Source: Hawksworthiomyces lignivorus (Eukaryota; Ascomycota; Sordariomycetes; Ophiostomatales; Ophiostomataceae). Taken from it: 64,000 bases of DNA. The position numbers and the translations under genes are program-made. The stretch lies in contig NTMA01000052.1 in NCBI GenBank assembly GCA_002917075.1, positions 186,001-250,000 of the forward strand, in the 5' to 3' direction. Positions 48,310 through 59,960 of the stretch are shown here, piece by piece (the stretch's first letter is position 1; each line of letters opens with the position of its first letter). Below the pieces are notes generated by a model, which was not told the origin of the DNA, did not search any database, and saw only the letters and a program-made list of their open reading frames with translations.

Positions 48310-49396
48310 ATGATGTCATCCAAGGAGCTGTCCCCTTCTACAAAGCCATTCTTCCCCAACCACTTCATTAAGAACCAGTTTGGCTCCAAGCCCCAATTTC
48401 CTCCTTCAACTACGGACCTTACCGGAAGAGTTGCCATCGTGACAGGTTCGAATACCGGGCTGGGGCTAGAATGTTCTAGCCAACTGCTTTCGTTTAAGCT
48501 GTCCCGCCTCATCATGGCTGTCCGCTCTACGACAAAAGGCGAGAACGCAGCCGAGAAGCTGCGGAAGCTGTATCCCAAGGCCATGATAAGCGTATGGGAG
48601 CTGGACATGGCATCGTATGACTCGATCCGCGCCTTTGTGGCCCGGGCTGGCAACGAGCTATCGCGTTTGGATATGGCGATCTTAAATGCAGGGCTCGGCT
48701 TCGGCGAGTTCACGATCGTGCCCGCCACCGGCCACGAGCAGACGATCCAAGTAAACTATCTCTCGACGATGCTCCTCGCCATTCTCCTGCTCCCCGTCCT
48801 GAAGAGCAAAGCGCCGGCCGGCTCGCCCGGGCGGCTGACCATATCCACGGCCATGCTCTCTATCTCAGCCAAGTTTGTCAACAAGAATGAGATCCCGCTC
48901 CTGCCCTCGTTTGACAGCAAAAAGTTCTTTGATCCCTTGGACGTCTACTCGACCTCGAAGCTGCTGTGCCAGATGTTCATCTGGAAGCTCACCGACCGCG
49001 TGTCCGCCGACGATGTTGTGATCAATCTTGTTGAGCCGGGCTTTATCAAAGGCACGGAGCTCCACAGAGACCAACCGGCTGTTAGAAAGGTGCTTATGAG
49101 CGTCTTTCAAGCGGCCACGGCTCGGACTGTCAAAGTTGGTGCCTCGACCTACCTCGATGCAGCGTTCGTGAAGGGGAAAGAGTCGCATGGGTGCATTCTA
49201 GAGAACTGGGAAATTGCGCCGTAGGTTCTTGTTTTTGTCCTTGACCATCCGTGATTCTTATTTGCTAATATGCCTTCATAGATATGCTCCTCTCCAGTAT
49301 TCCGCCGAAGGTAAAGAAGTAATGGAGAGGCTTTGGCAGGAGACGCTGCAGGAGTTTAACTCTCCTGACGTCAATGATATCCTGAAGTCCCTGTAG
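48310..49396 (+). CDS. Short-chain dehydrogenase/reductase (retinol dehydrogenase-like)
   Basis: Exons 48310-49220 and 49282-49396, 341 residues. The first ATGs in frame are the adjacent pair at 48310 and 48313. Cofactor motif TGSNTGLG (residues 45-52), NAG at the end of strand 4 (ILNAGLGFGE), and catalytic Tyr213 and Lys217 in YSTSK make it a classical SDR, best like the fungal retinol-dehydrogenase/WW-domain-oxidoreductase-type group; VAIVTG precedes the glycine loop. The intron splits codon P of IAPYAPLQY and exon 2 supplies the C-terminal helix (RLWQETLQEF). It would use NAD(P)H to reduce or oxidise a small carbonyl/alcohol; substrate unknown. Divergent with the TF-domain gene, as in some small metabolite loci, but no further pathway enzymes are present. 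Confidence 0.88.
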
Positions 49397-51051
49397 GAAT
49401 GCAAAGAGCGTAGACGGAAGCTGGTGATATTTTCGAACATTCTCATTTTATTTTAAGAATTTTATTTTTCTTTGGTTGCTCGATGCAAACTGATTTTACT
49501 CGAACTAGCTGTTAACTAAATCCTACACCGAACTGAACGTGTAGACTAGTTTTGTGGCTTTCAAATGTTGTTCTAGTTGTCGTTTTGACAGAATATTTGT
49601 TTCTGTGTATGCTTACCTAACAGATCTGACTTTTTTTTTTTTCTTTTTTTTTTTCTTTTCCCCCTTCTCTCTTTGAACGGAGTGCAAGCAGAGACGCATA
49701 TCATTATTAGGTAGTTTTCTTTCACTAGATTTTACATCTAGGAAATAATGGAAACTAGATGTTTTGTATTCATTAGTGCAAAGGAGAAGTCGTAGAAATT
49801 AATCAAATCTTGAAGTGCATCTTGTTATACATATCTTGTGGTAGATACATATCCAGCAGAATGCGGTGTTTCCTACTGCAGCCCACGCGACCCAGAAAGC
49901 AGATGTCGATCAGAATGGAGACGTGATCATCTCCACACCAGAGAGAGCACTAGTAGAGTTTGGTCCGAAGAAAGAGCTCTTGGCTTGCAGGAGACAGACT
50001 AAGCATATCCCTGTAAAAATAAGAAACAGGGCACTATGTCCCGAGAAACCAGCCGAATCTCACAGCTTTCGATTGAAAGTTGGCCTTCTATTTCGTAGCG
50101 CATTCACTCGCAAAATTGTTTTAGATCCAGTTTTATGCGCAGTTTCTGTTGTATGCCAACTGTACCTAACATTACCTTTACTTAGCATGTTGTTTGAAAC
50201 AAGTCGCACTAGCTGCTAATACTGTTACTAAACTACTGCCTGAAACCACCTGAAGCCGTCAAGCGTGGGCTATTGAACAGGAACTAAACTCTAATTAATA
50301 CGCGAGTACCCCCATATTAATTACAGACCTGCCCATTTGGGCACCGACCCTTGCTGACACCACAAGCAGGAAAAATTGGCGATGGTTTTTGCACTGCAAG
50401 CTTTGGGTAGAACATGGACAAATGTGAGAGAGAACGTGAGGGCGATTTAATTCAGTTGCATTTCGTGAAAGCACAAGCTCCCTAGATGCTTTTCTTCTTT
50501 CTTATGTCCCGTCCTTGTCCCGTGGCGGCGCCCCACAAGCGCGCCTAGCCCTGTGGTTGTACAACACAAATAGTTGAATTTGGCCTACTCCAAGGCATTT
50601 CAGTGCCGGGTCATATACAAGTGCTTGCACCTACACGATTGGATGTATTTGCCACGCGCTGACCCCTTCGTGACGACAGATTTGTGGTTGGCTAGTTGGC
50701 GATGCGTTTTTTGTAATAACAGTTATGTTGTTCATCAGCTCATATCTTGTTCGCTATCTCGCCAAGAGACCGCCAAGCCTCCAGCTTCGCCAAGCCTACG
50801 ACATGCGAAGAAAATGCCTTGAGCAGAAAGATAAGACCGCCCGCCCACGGTCGCATTGCTGGTGTCAGGACCGAACAATCCGATCCTTTGGGAACGTAGC
50901 AAAAAGCTTAAAGGTCGACGGTCTGCCTTCGTGTTATTCACGCACTATCAACCAACAGCTGTACGTGAAAACAAGCGCAAAAAACAAGAGCGCGCCCATC
51001 GCAAAAAAAAAAAAATTAACGCAGCAAAAACAAAGGAAAACGCGCACAAAG
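49397..51051. other. Intergenic region, no gene seen
   Basis: Contains T-rich runs near 49632-49657 and only unassignable short frames. The last 70 bases are A-rich (13-A run near 51003), probably the leader of the permease gene. Confidence 0.5.
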
Positions 51052-53005
51052 ATGGGCTGGGTGCACACGATCAACGACAAGATCGCCGCCAGTCCGGTAG
51101 GCAGATGGTTCCGCCTCGAGGGCAGCGGACACGTGAGTAGCAACCTGTCATAGCTTCGTTTGTCGATGTCTTGACGTAAAGAAGTCCCGGGGGGGGGGGG
51201 GGGGGGGGGGGGGGAGAGTGGCTGTCGAATTGTAGGTGCAGCGGTGAAGGCTGACATTCATTCCTCACACCGACAGCCCAAAGAACGCAAAGGCTCTCGT
51301 TTCTTCACTGAGATCCGCGCCGGCCTGGCTGCCTTCTTTGCCATGGCCTACATTATCGCCGTCAACGCCTCCGTGGTCTCGGACTCCGGAGGCACATGCG
51401 TCTGCAACGATCCAAATGACATTACGTGCTCCAACAATGTCGAGTACACTCTCTGTGTCAACGATGTCAAGCGAGACCTCGTGACTGCGACGGCTGCCAT
51501 CTCAGCTCTCGCGTCGTTCTGCATGGGTCTCTTTGCCAACTTGTAAGACGGATCCTCCTCTCTCCGCTGCGGCTCGTGCAGACGTTCTTGCTAATCAGGA
51601 AAATTTGACTGCGGGCTGCAGGCCAGTATCCCTCGCGCCCGGCATGGGCTTGAACGCCTATTTTGCCTACACGGTCGTGGGCTTCCACGGCACCGGCAGC
51701 GTGCCCTATGAGGTCGCGCTGACCGCCATCTTCGTCGAGGGCTGGGTCTTCTTCGCGCTGGCCCTCTTCGGCATGCGCCAGTGGCTGGCGCGCGCGATTC
51801 CCACGTCGCTCAAGCTGGCCACCAGCGCGGGCATCGGCCTCTTCCTGACCCTCATCGGCCTGACCTACAGCGAGGGCATCGGCCTCGTCGTCGGCGCGAC
51901 GGACACCCCGCTGGCGCTGGCCGGCTGCCGCCCCGAGCTGCGCGACGAGGCCGGCCAGTGCGTCGACGCCACCAAGATGCGCAACCCGGCCATGTGGGTC
52001 GGCATCTTCTGCGGCGGCATCCTGACCGTCATGCTCATGATGTACCGCGTCAAGGGCGCCGTCATCGCCGGCATCGCCCTCGTCAGCATCATCTCCTGGC
52101 CGCGCACCTCCGCCATCACCTACTTCCCCTACACGCCGGCCGGCGACGACCTGTTTTCGTTTTTTCGGCAGGTCGTCAGCTTCCACAAGATCGGCCGCGT
52201 CCTCAACGTGCAGTCGTGGGACGTCGCCGCCTACGGCCGCCAGTTCGGCCTCGCCTTCATCACCTTCCTCTACGTCGACATCCTCGACTGCACCGGCACC
52301 CTCTACTCCATGGCCCGCTTCGCCGACATGGTCGACCCCGTCACCCAGGACTTTGAGGGCTCCTCCGTCGCCTACATGGTCGACGCCATCGGCATCTCCA
52401 TCGGCTCCATCATGGGCAGCTCCCCCGTCACCGCCTTCATCGAGTCCGGCGCCGGCATCTCCGAGGGCGGCAAGACGGGGCTCACCGCCATGACCACCGG
52501 CATCTGCTTCTTCATCTCCATCTTCTTCGCCCCCATCTTCGCCTCCATCCCCCCCTGGGCCACCGGCTGCGTCCTCGTCCTCGTCGGCTCCATGATGATC
52601 AAGTCCGTCACCGAGATCAACTGGCGCTACATGGGCGACGCCATCCCCGCCTTTTTGTGCATCGTCCTCATGCCCTTCACCTACTCCATCGCCAACGGCC
52701 TCATCGGCGGCGTCTGCAGCTACATCCTCATCAACTCCCTCGTCTGGCTCATCGAGAAGGCCTCCCGCGGCCGCCTCCTGCCCATGAACAAGGACGTCAA
52801 GGACCCCTGGACCTACCGCATCCCCGGCGGCTTCTTCCCCCCCTGGCTCGTCCGCCTGTCCAAGGGCAAGAAGGACTTCTGGCGCGAGGACCCCCGCGCC
52901 GTCACCGAGTCCGTGCCCGAGCAGAGCCTCGCCGAGGGCGTCATCCTCAGCGACAAGGACCGCTCGGATCCTTCGCCGTCCATGTCGGTCGAGAAGAAGG
53001 TGTGA
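51052..53005 (+). CDS. azgA: AzgA-type purine (hypoxanthine/adenine/guanine) permease
   Basis: Exons 51052-51132, 51277-51542 and 51622-53005, 576 residues. It starts MGWVHTINDKIAASPVGRWF and goes on with RLEGSGH, PKERKGSRFFTEIRAGLAAF and MAYIIAVNAS, the start of fungal AzgA proteins, H+/purine symporters of the plasma membrane (NCS2/AzgA group of nucleobase transporters). PGMGLNAYFAY, SEGIGLVVGATDTPLALAGC, FLYVDILDCTGTLYSMA, GSSPVTAFIESGAGISEGGKTG and the later PFTYSIANGLIGG helices give the expected polytopic membrane protein (12-14 segments). Introns 1 and 2 sit early, and the long third exon is strongly C-ending in codon use, as in highly expressed fungal genes. Intron 1 holds a 26-G run. 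It is convergent with a Zn2Cys6 gene (483 bp gap). Confidence 0.93.
51189..51214. repeat. 26-G homopolymer in intron 1 of the permease gene
   Basis: 26 consecutive G inside the intron 51133-51276. Such a run could form a G-quadruplex in the pre-mRNA, and its length is a likely assembly error. Confidence 0.85.
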
Positions 53006-53488
53006 GCTGGGCTGGGCAGAGAACCGTTGAATTGTATTTGAGCTGTTGCAATCCTTTTTGATCCGCTATTAAGCGAGAACGCAGCCGTGGGAATTCCTGT
53101 GTCAACGGGTCAGCGTTGTGTATGACATATACTTCGTTACGATGTGCAGAAGCTGTCTCGCATTCCAGATGTTCCAAGGTACTCATCAGTGAGGTTGATA
53201 AAGAATAGCTCATAAACTTTCAGCAGTAGTCTAATGCTATGCAAATCTAATCCTAAGCGCGGATAAGACATCATAAAATACCGTAGGTGATCGATGATCA
53301 GTGCTCAGAGCCACTGTGTTGGCCGCTGAAGTATGTTTTCGTCTCATTATTATCGAGATTCTGCGCAGACAATTCTAGCCACATCTACATTCAAGTTAGT
53401 TGCACGAAGCCAACAGCCTCTGCGACTTTCAGAAATATTAGAAACGCCGTAACGCCGCCCAAGAGGCTCTTTGTTGCAGCTGTGCCAG
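53006..53488. other. Convergent intergenic gap
   Basis: 3' flanks of the permease (+) and the Zn2Cys6 gene (-). No gene seen. Confidence 0.55.
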
Positions 53489-56069
53489 TTACTGCGGCGC
53501 ATTTGGAGGAGTAAACTCTGATATCCTTGCGATGTTCACGTATCCCGAAAACCAATTACCAATCTCGTATGCATGAGAATCCATAGCCACTGCAGTAGGG
53601 GTTGCCGCGCCGCCGCTTCCATCGAACGCCATATTCAAGTTCCCGTCTTCGTATGGCAGCAACCCTAGTTGGTTCAGATACGCATCACATTCATTTCCTA
53701 TGTCGAAATCAGATATTCGAGCTGCATCTTGACCCTGAGATGATTCACCGCGTTGTGCCTGTCTTGATTCCACGTATAACTGCGCAACCTTGTGGAGAAT
53801 CTGACTCAGTCGGAACAGCCTATCAATCTGGTCGGATATGCTGCGCCAGCGTTCCAGGGACGTTGCAAAGCGCTCCAATAGATGAAGATCCTGCACTTCC
53901 GAGGTCTCTATTACATGGCAGAAAAGAACAATAAATGGAACAAAAGGCGAGAAAAGCATTGCCCTATCGGGAAGCGGAATTAGAATTCTTGAGACAGATC
54001 ACCAAGGGAATGAGATATGAGGGGGAGCTTACCAATGGAGGTACACCGTCGCCAACTTTGGATTGGCTTCTACTTGTCTGGTGCATTCTAGGTGTTCTTG
54101 GATCGCTTCTCTCGCTACATCGATGCAACCGCGACAAAATGTGGTAGCCGAGCTCGAACTAGGCGAGTTTTCTGTACGTTCTGGTGGGATGGTCCGATAG
54201 ACCAGAGTAAGTGTTGATAGTGTTGCCACTTCGTCTGACCGTAACAGCATAGCTTCAATCTCGTCCCCATGGCTTGAATAGTGGCCAACGTCCAGATCCA
54301 GCTGTTGCCGTGCTTGGACCAACTTTTCAACTTCCACTTGGAGGATCTCCACACATTCCGAAGCAGTTCTGAGCCGCTGCTCAGCAGGACGCAACAACGC
54401 TGCCGGGCTGTACAGCTCTTCGTAGACTCTTCCTTGCACACGGGCGTGGGTAATCCAGTTCTGGAGTGTCTGCCGCTGGTCATCAAACTCGGCGAATGGC
54501 TCTAGGGTTCGTGATAAGGTTATATCGTAATCTTGCAGAATCGACGGCCGTCCCATTCGCAGAGCCAAGCCCTTGTCAAGTGCGTATGCAACCCAAAAGA
54601 GAACAATTCTTTTCTTCTTGGCGTCATCGGTCTCTCCAGGTAAACTGGCTGCCCTGTGATACTGAAGTGCTATACATAGCTGGCATGCCAGCGCATTGAG
54701 CTGCCACGCTAGTGCCATCTTGGAAGTCTCCACGGCGTAACTCACTCCCATGAGCAATGCTTCGATGTTCTCCTTCCGTGCCGGCATGAGCGCAGTCAGG
54801 TTCGCCAGCGCCGTTTCCAAGTTGTCCCGGCAGATATTGGCATGCGCTTGGTAGCTTGCCGCCGCGTCTTCGTCCCCCGTCTGCCAGGCCAACACCGTCT
54901 TCTCTTGCAAGACGTAGAGAAGGCCGGCATTGGCTATCACAAATGTCGCAGGCGTGTAATCTTCTGTCGCAAAGTAGACACTTCGGCACTTTTCTGTGAA
55001 GTACTCCATGCTGTTCAGGACGCAGATTAAGGTAAATGTGTGCAAGACTTTCTCTTTGAGCTCTCGGAGGAGGTCGACAACTACGCTGAGAGGCGGCAGG
55101 GGCAGGTCGCGGAGCCCACCTTTTCCGAGCGGCTTCTCGTGTGTAAAATAGATTTCATCGAGTGTGTACCTTCGAGCTTGAGCGTGCAAAAGTTCTTTCA
55201 GTGAATATACAGCGGCGTTCATCGATGGGTTCGCTGCCTGTAGCGAGTCGTGCTCAAAATTTTGCTCGAGGATCTCGCTAGCAAAGGAAGCATGGGCAAC
55301 CATAGATCTATCCCCTACGGGCACTGAACCAGCCTCGCTTCTGTCTGGCTGTAGGGTCGTACTACTACTACGTATAGTTGGTGCTGGTGAATCATTTTTT
55401 GAAGTGAGCAGAGTTGTGATGGGCACAGCGCGAGAAGCAGCCGCCCTTGCAGAAGATTCCTCAAGACGACGCTGAGACTGAGATATGCTATTAAGCACAT
55501 CCTCAATCTTTCCTAGGCGTTGTTCGATGTGGTCTATTTTCTTCTCGCTGCGTGAGGAGCACATTGTTATTACCAAGAGGCCAGTATAGCTCGATTATCC
55601 TGAGAAGACAATGCGAGAAGGAAGGGGAGGGCAGGATATAAGGACACTTATGACGTACTACAGAGATGATATCAGAACGCGCTGCCGCGATTCCTTGGAT
55701 TTTTGTCCAACGCCTATGGATGAGCAGTGCTGATTCACTATTGTGCAATTCGAGCACGGTACCTGCCTGTCGCAACGAATCTGTACCAGAAATCATGTGC
55801 TCAGCTAAATGGAGACATAGAAACTAAGTTAATCATGAAGACATACTTTCCGCACGCGGCATTGGTCACACTAATGCAGATTTATATGTTAGCAAACCCA
55901 CAAAATAATACGTGCCGTACCGTCGGGCCGGCAAGGGAGGGAAGCACTGGGCTATCCTTCCGTTCCCTGGTTCTGTTCGAGTCGTGACACGAAAACAAAG
56001 GCCGGCAGAATCACTTACTGCTCGCCGCAAAACGTCACCAGGGTCTGCCATATCCATCTGGACGTTCAT
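53489..56069 (-). CDS. Zn2Cys6 transcription factor with zinc cluster split over small exons
   Basis: Five exons on the minus strand: 56069-56019, 55870-55847 (24 nt), 55780-55659, 55547-54033 and 53963-53489; 728 residues. Exon 1 gives MNVQMDMADPGDVLRRA (later in-frame ATGs could also serve), exon 2 only CDQCRVRK, and exon 3 IRCDRQVPCSNC to QHC, so a full cluster Cys18, 21, 28, 34, 37 and 44 (C-X2-C-X6-C-X5-C-X2-C-X6-C) appears only after joining. Exon 4 starts YEKKIDHIEQRLGKIEDVL, a dimerisation coiled coil, and continues into a Fungal_trans domain; exon 5 starts AMLFSPFVPFIVLFCHVIETS, the usual C-terminal block. Phases agree at all four junctions. Nuclear regulator; target unknown. It is next to the purine permease, but family members of this type regulate many pathways. 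Confidence 0.85.
55847..55870 (-). other. 24-nt micro-exon coding the first half of the zinc cluster
   Basis: Bounded by acceptor GCATTAG and donor GTATGT, phase 0 on both sides, coding the eight residues CDQCRVRK. Without it the frame lacks the first two zinc-binding cysteines. Confidence 0.8.
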
Positions 56070-56768
56070 GCTGATAAAAAACTTCTTGATCAACGCAACT
56101 GCGCCAAGTCAGCAAGTCGTCGGCAACGCAGGATGTTTGAACGTTTCGAGCAACATTATCGAGACCTATGTATGGGATCGAGCTGCTCTGCCGTTATCTA
56201 CTCGCGGATGTTGTTATCACAAACATGGCGATAAGGAACAATCCGTGAAAGAGCAGCAAATCAGGGACAAGTCTGGAAAATGGGCTAGTGGAGCACAGAG
56301 CAGGGATCGGTTAGTCCCGATTTAGAGCAGGAGTCTTGCTTGAAGGTTCCTAGGTTGGAAGCTTTGCTACAACTGCGACGAAGCCCGCAACTTAGCGTAG
56401 AGGTCATATTTTAAATTTGACAAAATAGTCTTCAAGGCCTTGTTGCGCAAGTTTCAATTTGTCGCTAAATATTTTTGAGGCTCTTTTGTTATCTACGAAG
56501 AAAGATATTGCCATTGGCGCGGGCCGGATATCGTTCTCTTGCAGGATATGAACAAAAGTTTCAGGGCGTAGTGCTAAAGTTGGGCTGAGAATGATGTCAC
56601 TAAACTGAGAACAGGCCTGCCTACTGTTCACATATAACCTGTGCTCAACACATGCGATCATACTGTTACTTGAATCGTCTTGGTTGCCGGAGGCGCGGCG
56701 TCTGTGCTGTAGTCTGGAATGGGGTGAAAAGGAATTAAACTAAAATAAAGAATAGAAATGAGGATAAC

Positions 56769-56802
<34 letters not shown>

Positions 56803-57278
56803 TAGCGCAGAGATCATTAAAAAAAGAAGAGAATATAGCGTAGCGGGTGTAAGATGCTAGTGTTGACGATAATACGATACTTCTTACCTGTCTTACCTGG
56901 CTCAGCGGTGTCGAATCAGCATGTTTATTAGATAGCGGTAAACTGAGAATAATTTCTCCTCATACTTCTTATTCTAGAGTCTAGGCACCTTTGCCTCATG
57001 TAGAGTATGTTCGAGGGGGGCAGAGGGAAATAACACACTGCTGCTGTCACTTGATCATAGTTATTACGATACTTCCGTTTAATTACCCCGCCCGCGAAGA
57101 GGGGTCCCTTTTTTTATTTAAGCGCAAGTTCAAAACATAAACTAGCAGTTTTGGGGGGCAACTACATGGCAGCTTTTGCTTTCTCTTGGTAGAAGTTTGT
57201 TGAGAAAAAAGTTCAAAGTGAAGGCTCTGTTAAGCATCTCATAACAATTAGATTTTGAGACTACTCTAATCCGCTAGA
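56070..57278. other. Intergenic region with A-run
   Basis: Divergent gap between the Zn2Cys6 gene (-) and the phosphomannomutase-like gene (+). It contains the doubtful frame at 56404-56661 and a 26-A run at 56776-56801. Confidence 0.5.
56404..56661 (-). CDS. Small hypothetical frame, 85 aa (doubtful)
   Basis: ATG-initiated frame of 85 codons on the minus strand. The translation looks protein-like (LRPETFVHILQENDIRPAPM) but I recognise no family, and I see no partner exon. It may be the rest of a decayed gene. Confidence 0.25.
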   Translation of the reverse strand: MIACVEHRLYVNSRQACSQFSDIILSPTLALRPETFVHILQENDIRPAPMAISFFVDNKRASKIFSDKLKLAQQGLEDYFVKFKI

Positions 57279-58270
57279 ATGGGTTGGAATATTGCGACAT
57301 CTTATCCTTCGCTGGCGGACCGCCCAATCAGGAACACTATGTGCCTTTTCGACGTCGATGATACGCTTACGCCAGCTCGTGGGGTGGGTTTAAGATCCCA
57401 TTGAGCGAGCTAAAACCCCAAAGCTAACGCCCTTATCTTATACTATAGTTAGCCTCTCCAGAGATGCTCGAGGCGCTTGAGGCCCTACGTCACAAGTGTG
57501 CCATCGCGTACGTGGGCGGCTCGAATCTGGTAAAGCAGGAAGAGCAGCTTGGAGCGGCGGCTGGACGGCCCGTGACGTCTCTGTTCGATTTCTGCTTTAG
57601 TGAGAATGGACTTGTGGCCTATAAGCTCGGTCAAGCGTTGCCATCTAACAGCTTCATCAAATGGATCGGCGAGGCGCAGTACAAGGAGATCGTACAATTC
57701 ATATTGCATTATATTGCCGACCTCGATATTCCTTTCAAGCGTGGAACCTTCATTGAGTTCCGCACCGGTATGATCAATGTCAGTCCTGTTGGCCGGAATG
57801 TGAGCAACCCAGAACGCGTCGAGTATGAGAAGTACGATTTGGACCACAAGGTCCGTGAAACTTTTATCGCAAAGTTAAAAGAGCGTTTTCCACATCTGGA
57901 TCTCACGTAAGTACATTTCGATTTTATCTTCTACTTCCTTCGTGAATGTTTCAAAATAATCTAGCAAAATTAGCAAAAATATAAAATATTAAATAACCAT
58001 TGAGATAGATACGCTATCGGCGGTAAAATCTCATTCGATATTTTCCCCACTGGTTGGGATAAAACCTATTGCCTTAAGCTGTTAGAGGATGATGCAAAAC
58101 AATCTGGTGGTATCGAGTATACAACGATCCACTTCTTTGGAGACAAGACTGCCGTTGGGGGGAACGATTACGAGATCTATACAGATAGCCGAACGACAGG
58201 CCATGCTGTCAAAAATCCAGGACATACCTTGAGCATCATCAAAGAGATGTTCGGGTTATCAGAGCAGTAG
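57279..58270 (+). CDS. Phosphomannomutase-like protein with altered DxDGT motif
   Basis: Exons 57279-57383, 57449-57906 and 58009-58270, 274 residues, matching the eukaryotic phosphomannomutase family (yeast Sec53, human PMM2). [94 protein letters not shown] and [19 protein letters not shown] are all present. The enzyme converts mannose-6-phosphate to mannose-1-phosphate for GDP-mannose and glycosylation. Here the catalytic loop reads FDVDDTLTP (Asp25 nucleophile and Asp27 acid/base kept), but the Gly that follows in DxDGT is Asp28. The first 20 residues are longer than in Sec53. It may be a second, diverged copy with low or no activity; the housekeeping gene would be elsewhere. Confidence 0.85.
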
Positions 58271-58953
58271 TATAACATAATTGAGTGCTGGAAGGGATAT
58301 CGCGATAGAGGTCTAAGAAGGTCTTCTGGCTGCCTTCCAGAGAAAGACGTAGAGACTTTCCAGACTCGATGTACATACCACATCTCTAGCTTGAGCAGCT
58401 TCGACATAAGATAGATTTCTTTTATATCACCTTCAAAGTGTTCGGTATTGGGTACGTCTATTAGAGTATGCTTAGCATCAAGGCTAAAGTACTAATCGTA
58501 TGAGATGCCATTAATCATGCTCCGTTTTGAAAATCCCATACAAAAGCTGCTAATCGTATCCTTCACAGCATTTTTATATAACAATTCTATCCAATTGAAT
58601 TACAACAAACGAGATATAGTAATTAACTAACGCTGACTTCATGTCTCAAAAACCAAGGGAAATCTCTCTTCACGCGGTTAATCAGTCGATTATATGGACA
58701 CACATTTCTTCGTCAATTTTAATAGAAAATGTGGTGTGGTGGCTGCTGCCTGGGCTTTTACTGAATTAGCCAATAAACAACATCCAGCCCGCCCTTCTTG
58801 CATATATATATCTCCATAAAGCCGTATTGCCTTTGTGTGACCTTGTACAAAAAGAAACGCCAACAAAAACACTCTAGCGACAAGCTCTCAAGACGCATAT
58901 GGCGGCGACGAACGTATGCATTTCTCGATTGCCCTTCTTTCTTGACTTACAAC
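58271..58953. other. Intergenic region, no gene seen
   Basis: A/T-rich gap between the phosphomannomutase-like gene and the kinase-like pseudogene. Confidence 0.5.
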
Positions 58954-59960
58954 ATGCCTGTTATCGCTTCGGACAACGATCTACCCAAGATCGTCAATAC
59001 CGCGGCCAAGCGAGTGAAGTGGGCGAAGAAGCTCGTTGTGACTTGCCTCAACAGCTCTGTTAAACGTCTCGATAACCCGCCGATGCAGGGCATGTTCAGC
59101 AGAACCTTGTTTGCAACTTTAGCGGATAAGAGTGACGTGGTCATCCAGTTTCGAACCGAGGTCTTGGATATCCATGCATTCTTACTTGCTTGGAGAGTTT
59201 CAGGTAGCGAGATCGTACCCTATACCCGCGCTATGGAAGATGAAGAGCTTCAGAATGAACGTGTGCGGGTTTATGCTCTAGACCGTATGCCGGGCCATAT
59301 ATGGCTGCATAGTGTCGCTGGAAAGGGGACGGCTGGCCGCATTGCTATCAACAAGTCCCTAGGAGGGTCTTTTCACGTGGATTTGTTCCAGGAGGCAGCA
59401 GTGCCGAAGCGATCACCAAACGCATCCGGCCACATGTCGAGGCTATTCTTGCGTCACCTTTGGAAGAAATAAATCCTTACTGAACGATATTCGAAGACTA
59501 TCTCAACTATAAAATGGACGACCTATCCAAGCTGTCGCTATGGGTTGCCCACTACGACCTCAATGATGTTAATATCCTTATCGACCCGGACAACGACTGC
59601 GCAGTGACCGCGCTCATAGACTGGGAGTTGTCCCATCCATTGCCGCTGGGCGTCGGGTTTGGGCGAATACATAGTATTACTAGCGAGTACACGGGCGGAG
59701 AGTTCTGGATGCCGCCCGAGTTTGAGGAAGCGGAGCGAGGATTTTGGGAAGCACTGTTCTCGGGTATTACAGACGAGACGATGAAGATGCAAACCTTGAG
59801 CCAGATGAAGCTAGTACAAGACGCCGTACTCCTAGGAACATTGCTATCGGCCTTCTACTTTGAGGATGGGATAGTGAGTGCCTCAAATGTAGCACTCAAT
59901 GCCCTACCCAAATTTCTGACATACCGCATGCCCGCTCTTCGAGGCAGCGACCCACCTTAG
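58954..59960 (+). pseudogene. Aminoglycoside-phosphotransferase-like kinase, broken
   Basis: The 5' part (ATG 58954 to stop at 59470-59472) and the 3' part (in another frame, to 59960) together cover a fungal APH/choline-kinase-fold protein. The 5' part carries the N-lobe and hinge (YALDRMPGHIWLH). The 3' part has the catalytic loop WVAHYDLNDVNILID (H-x-D-x4-N) and the metal-binding IDWE. Family-like sequence changes frame at about 59362-59368, consistent with a one-base loss, and the second frame then meets TGA at 59481-59483, which may stem from CGA by C-to-T change. No intron of usual size (both GT and AG with right phase) can remove both lesions. The first open frame ends before the catalytic loop, so a truncated protein would be inactive. 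An assembly error is possible but would have to occur twice. Confidence 0.7.

Noticed and set aside
48009..48728. A 239-codon frame on the minus strand over the SDR start
   Set aside because: It covers the SDR exon in antisense and has no known domain.
55503..55796. A separate 97-codon gene upstream of the Zn2Cys6 regulator
   Set aside because: A different frame of the same bases supplies the second half of the zinc cluster when spliced, which explains the region better.
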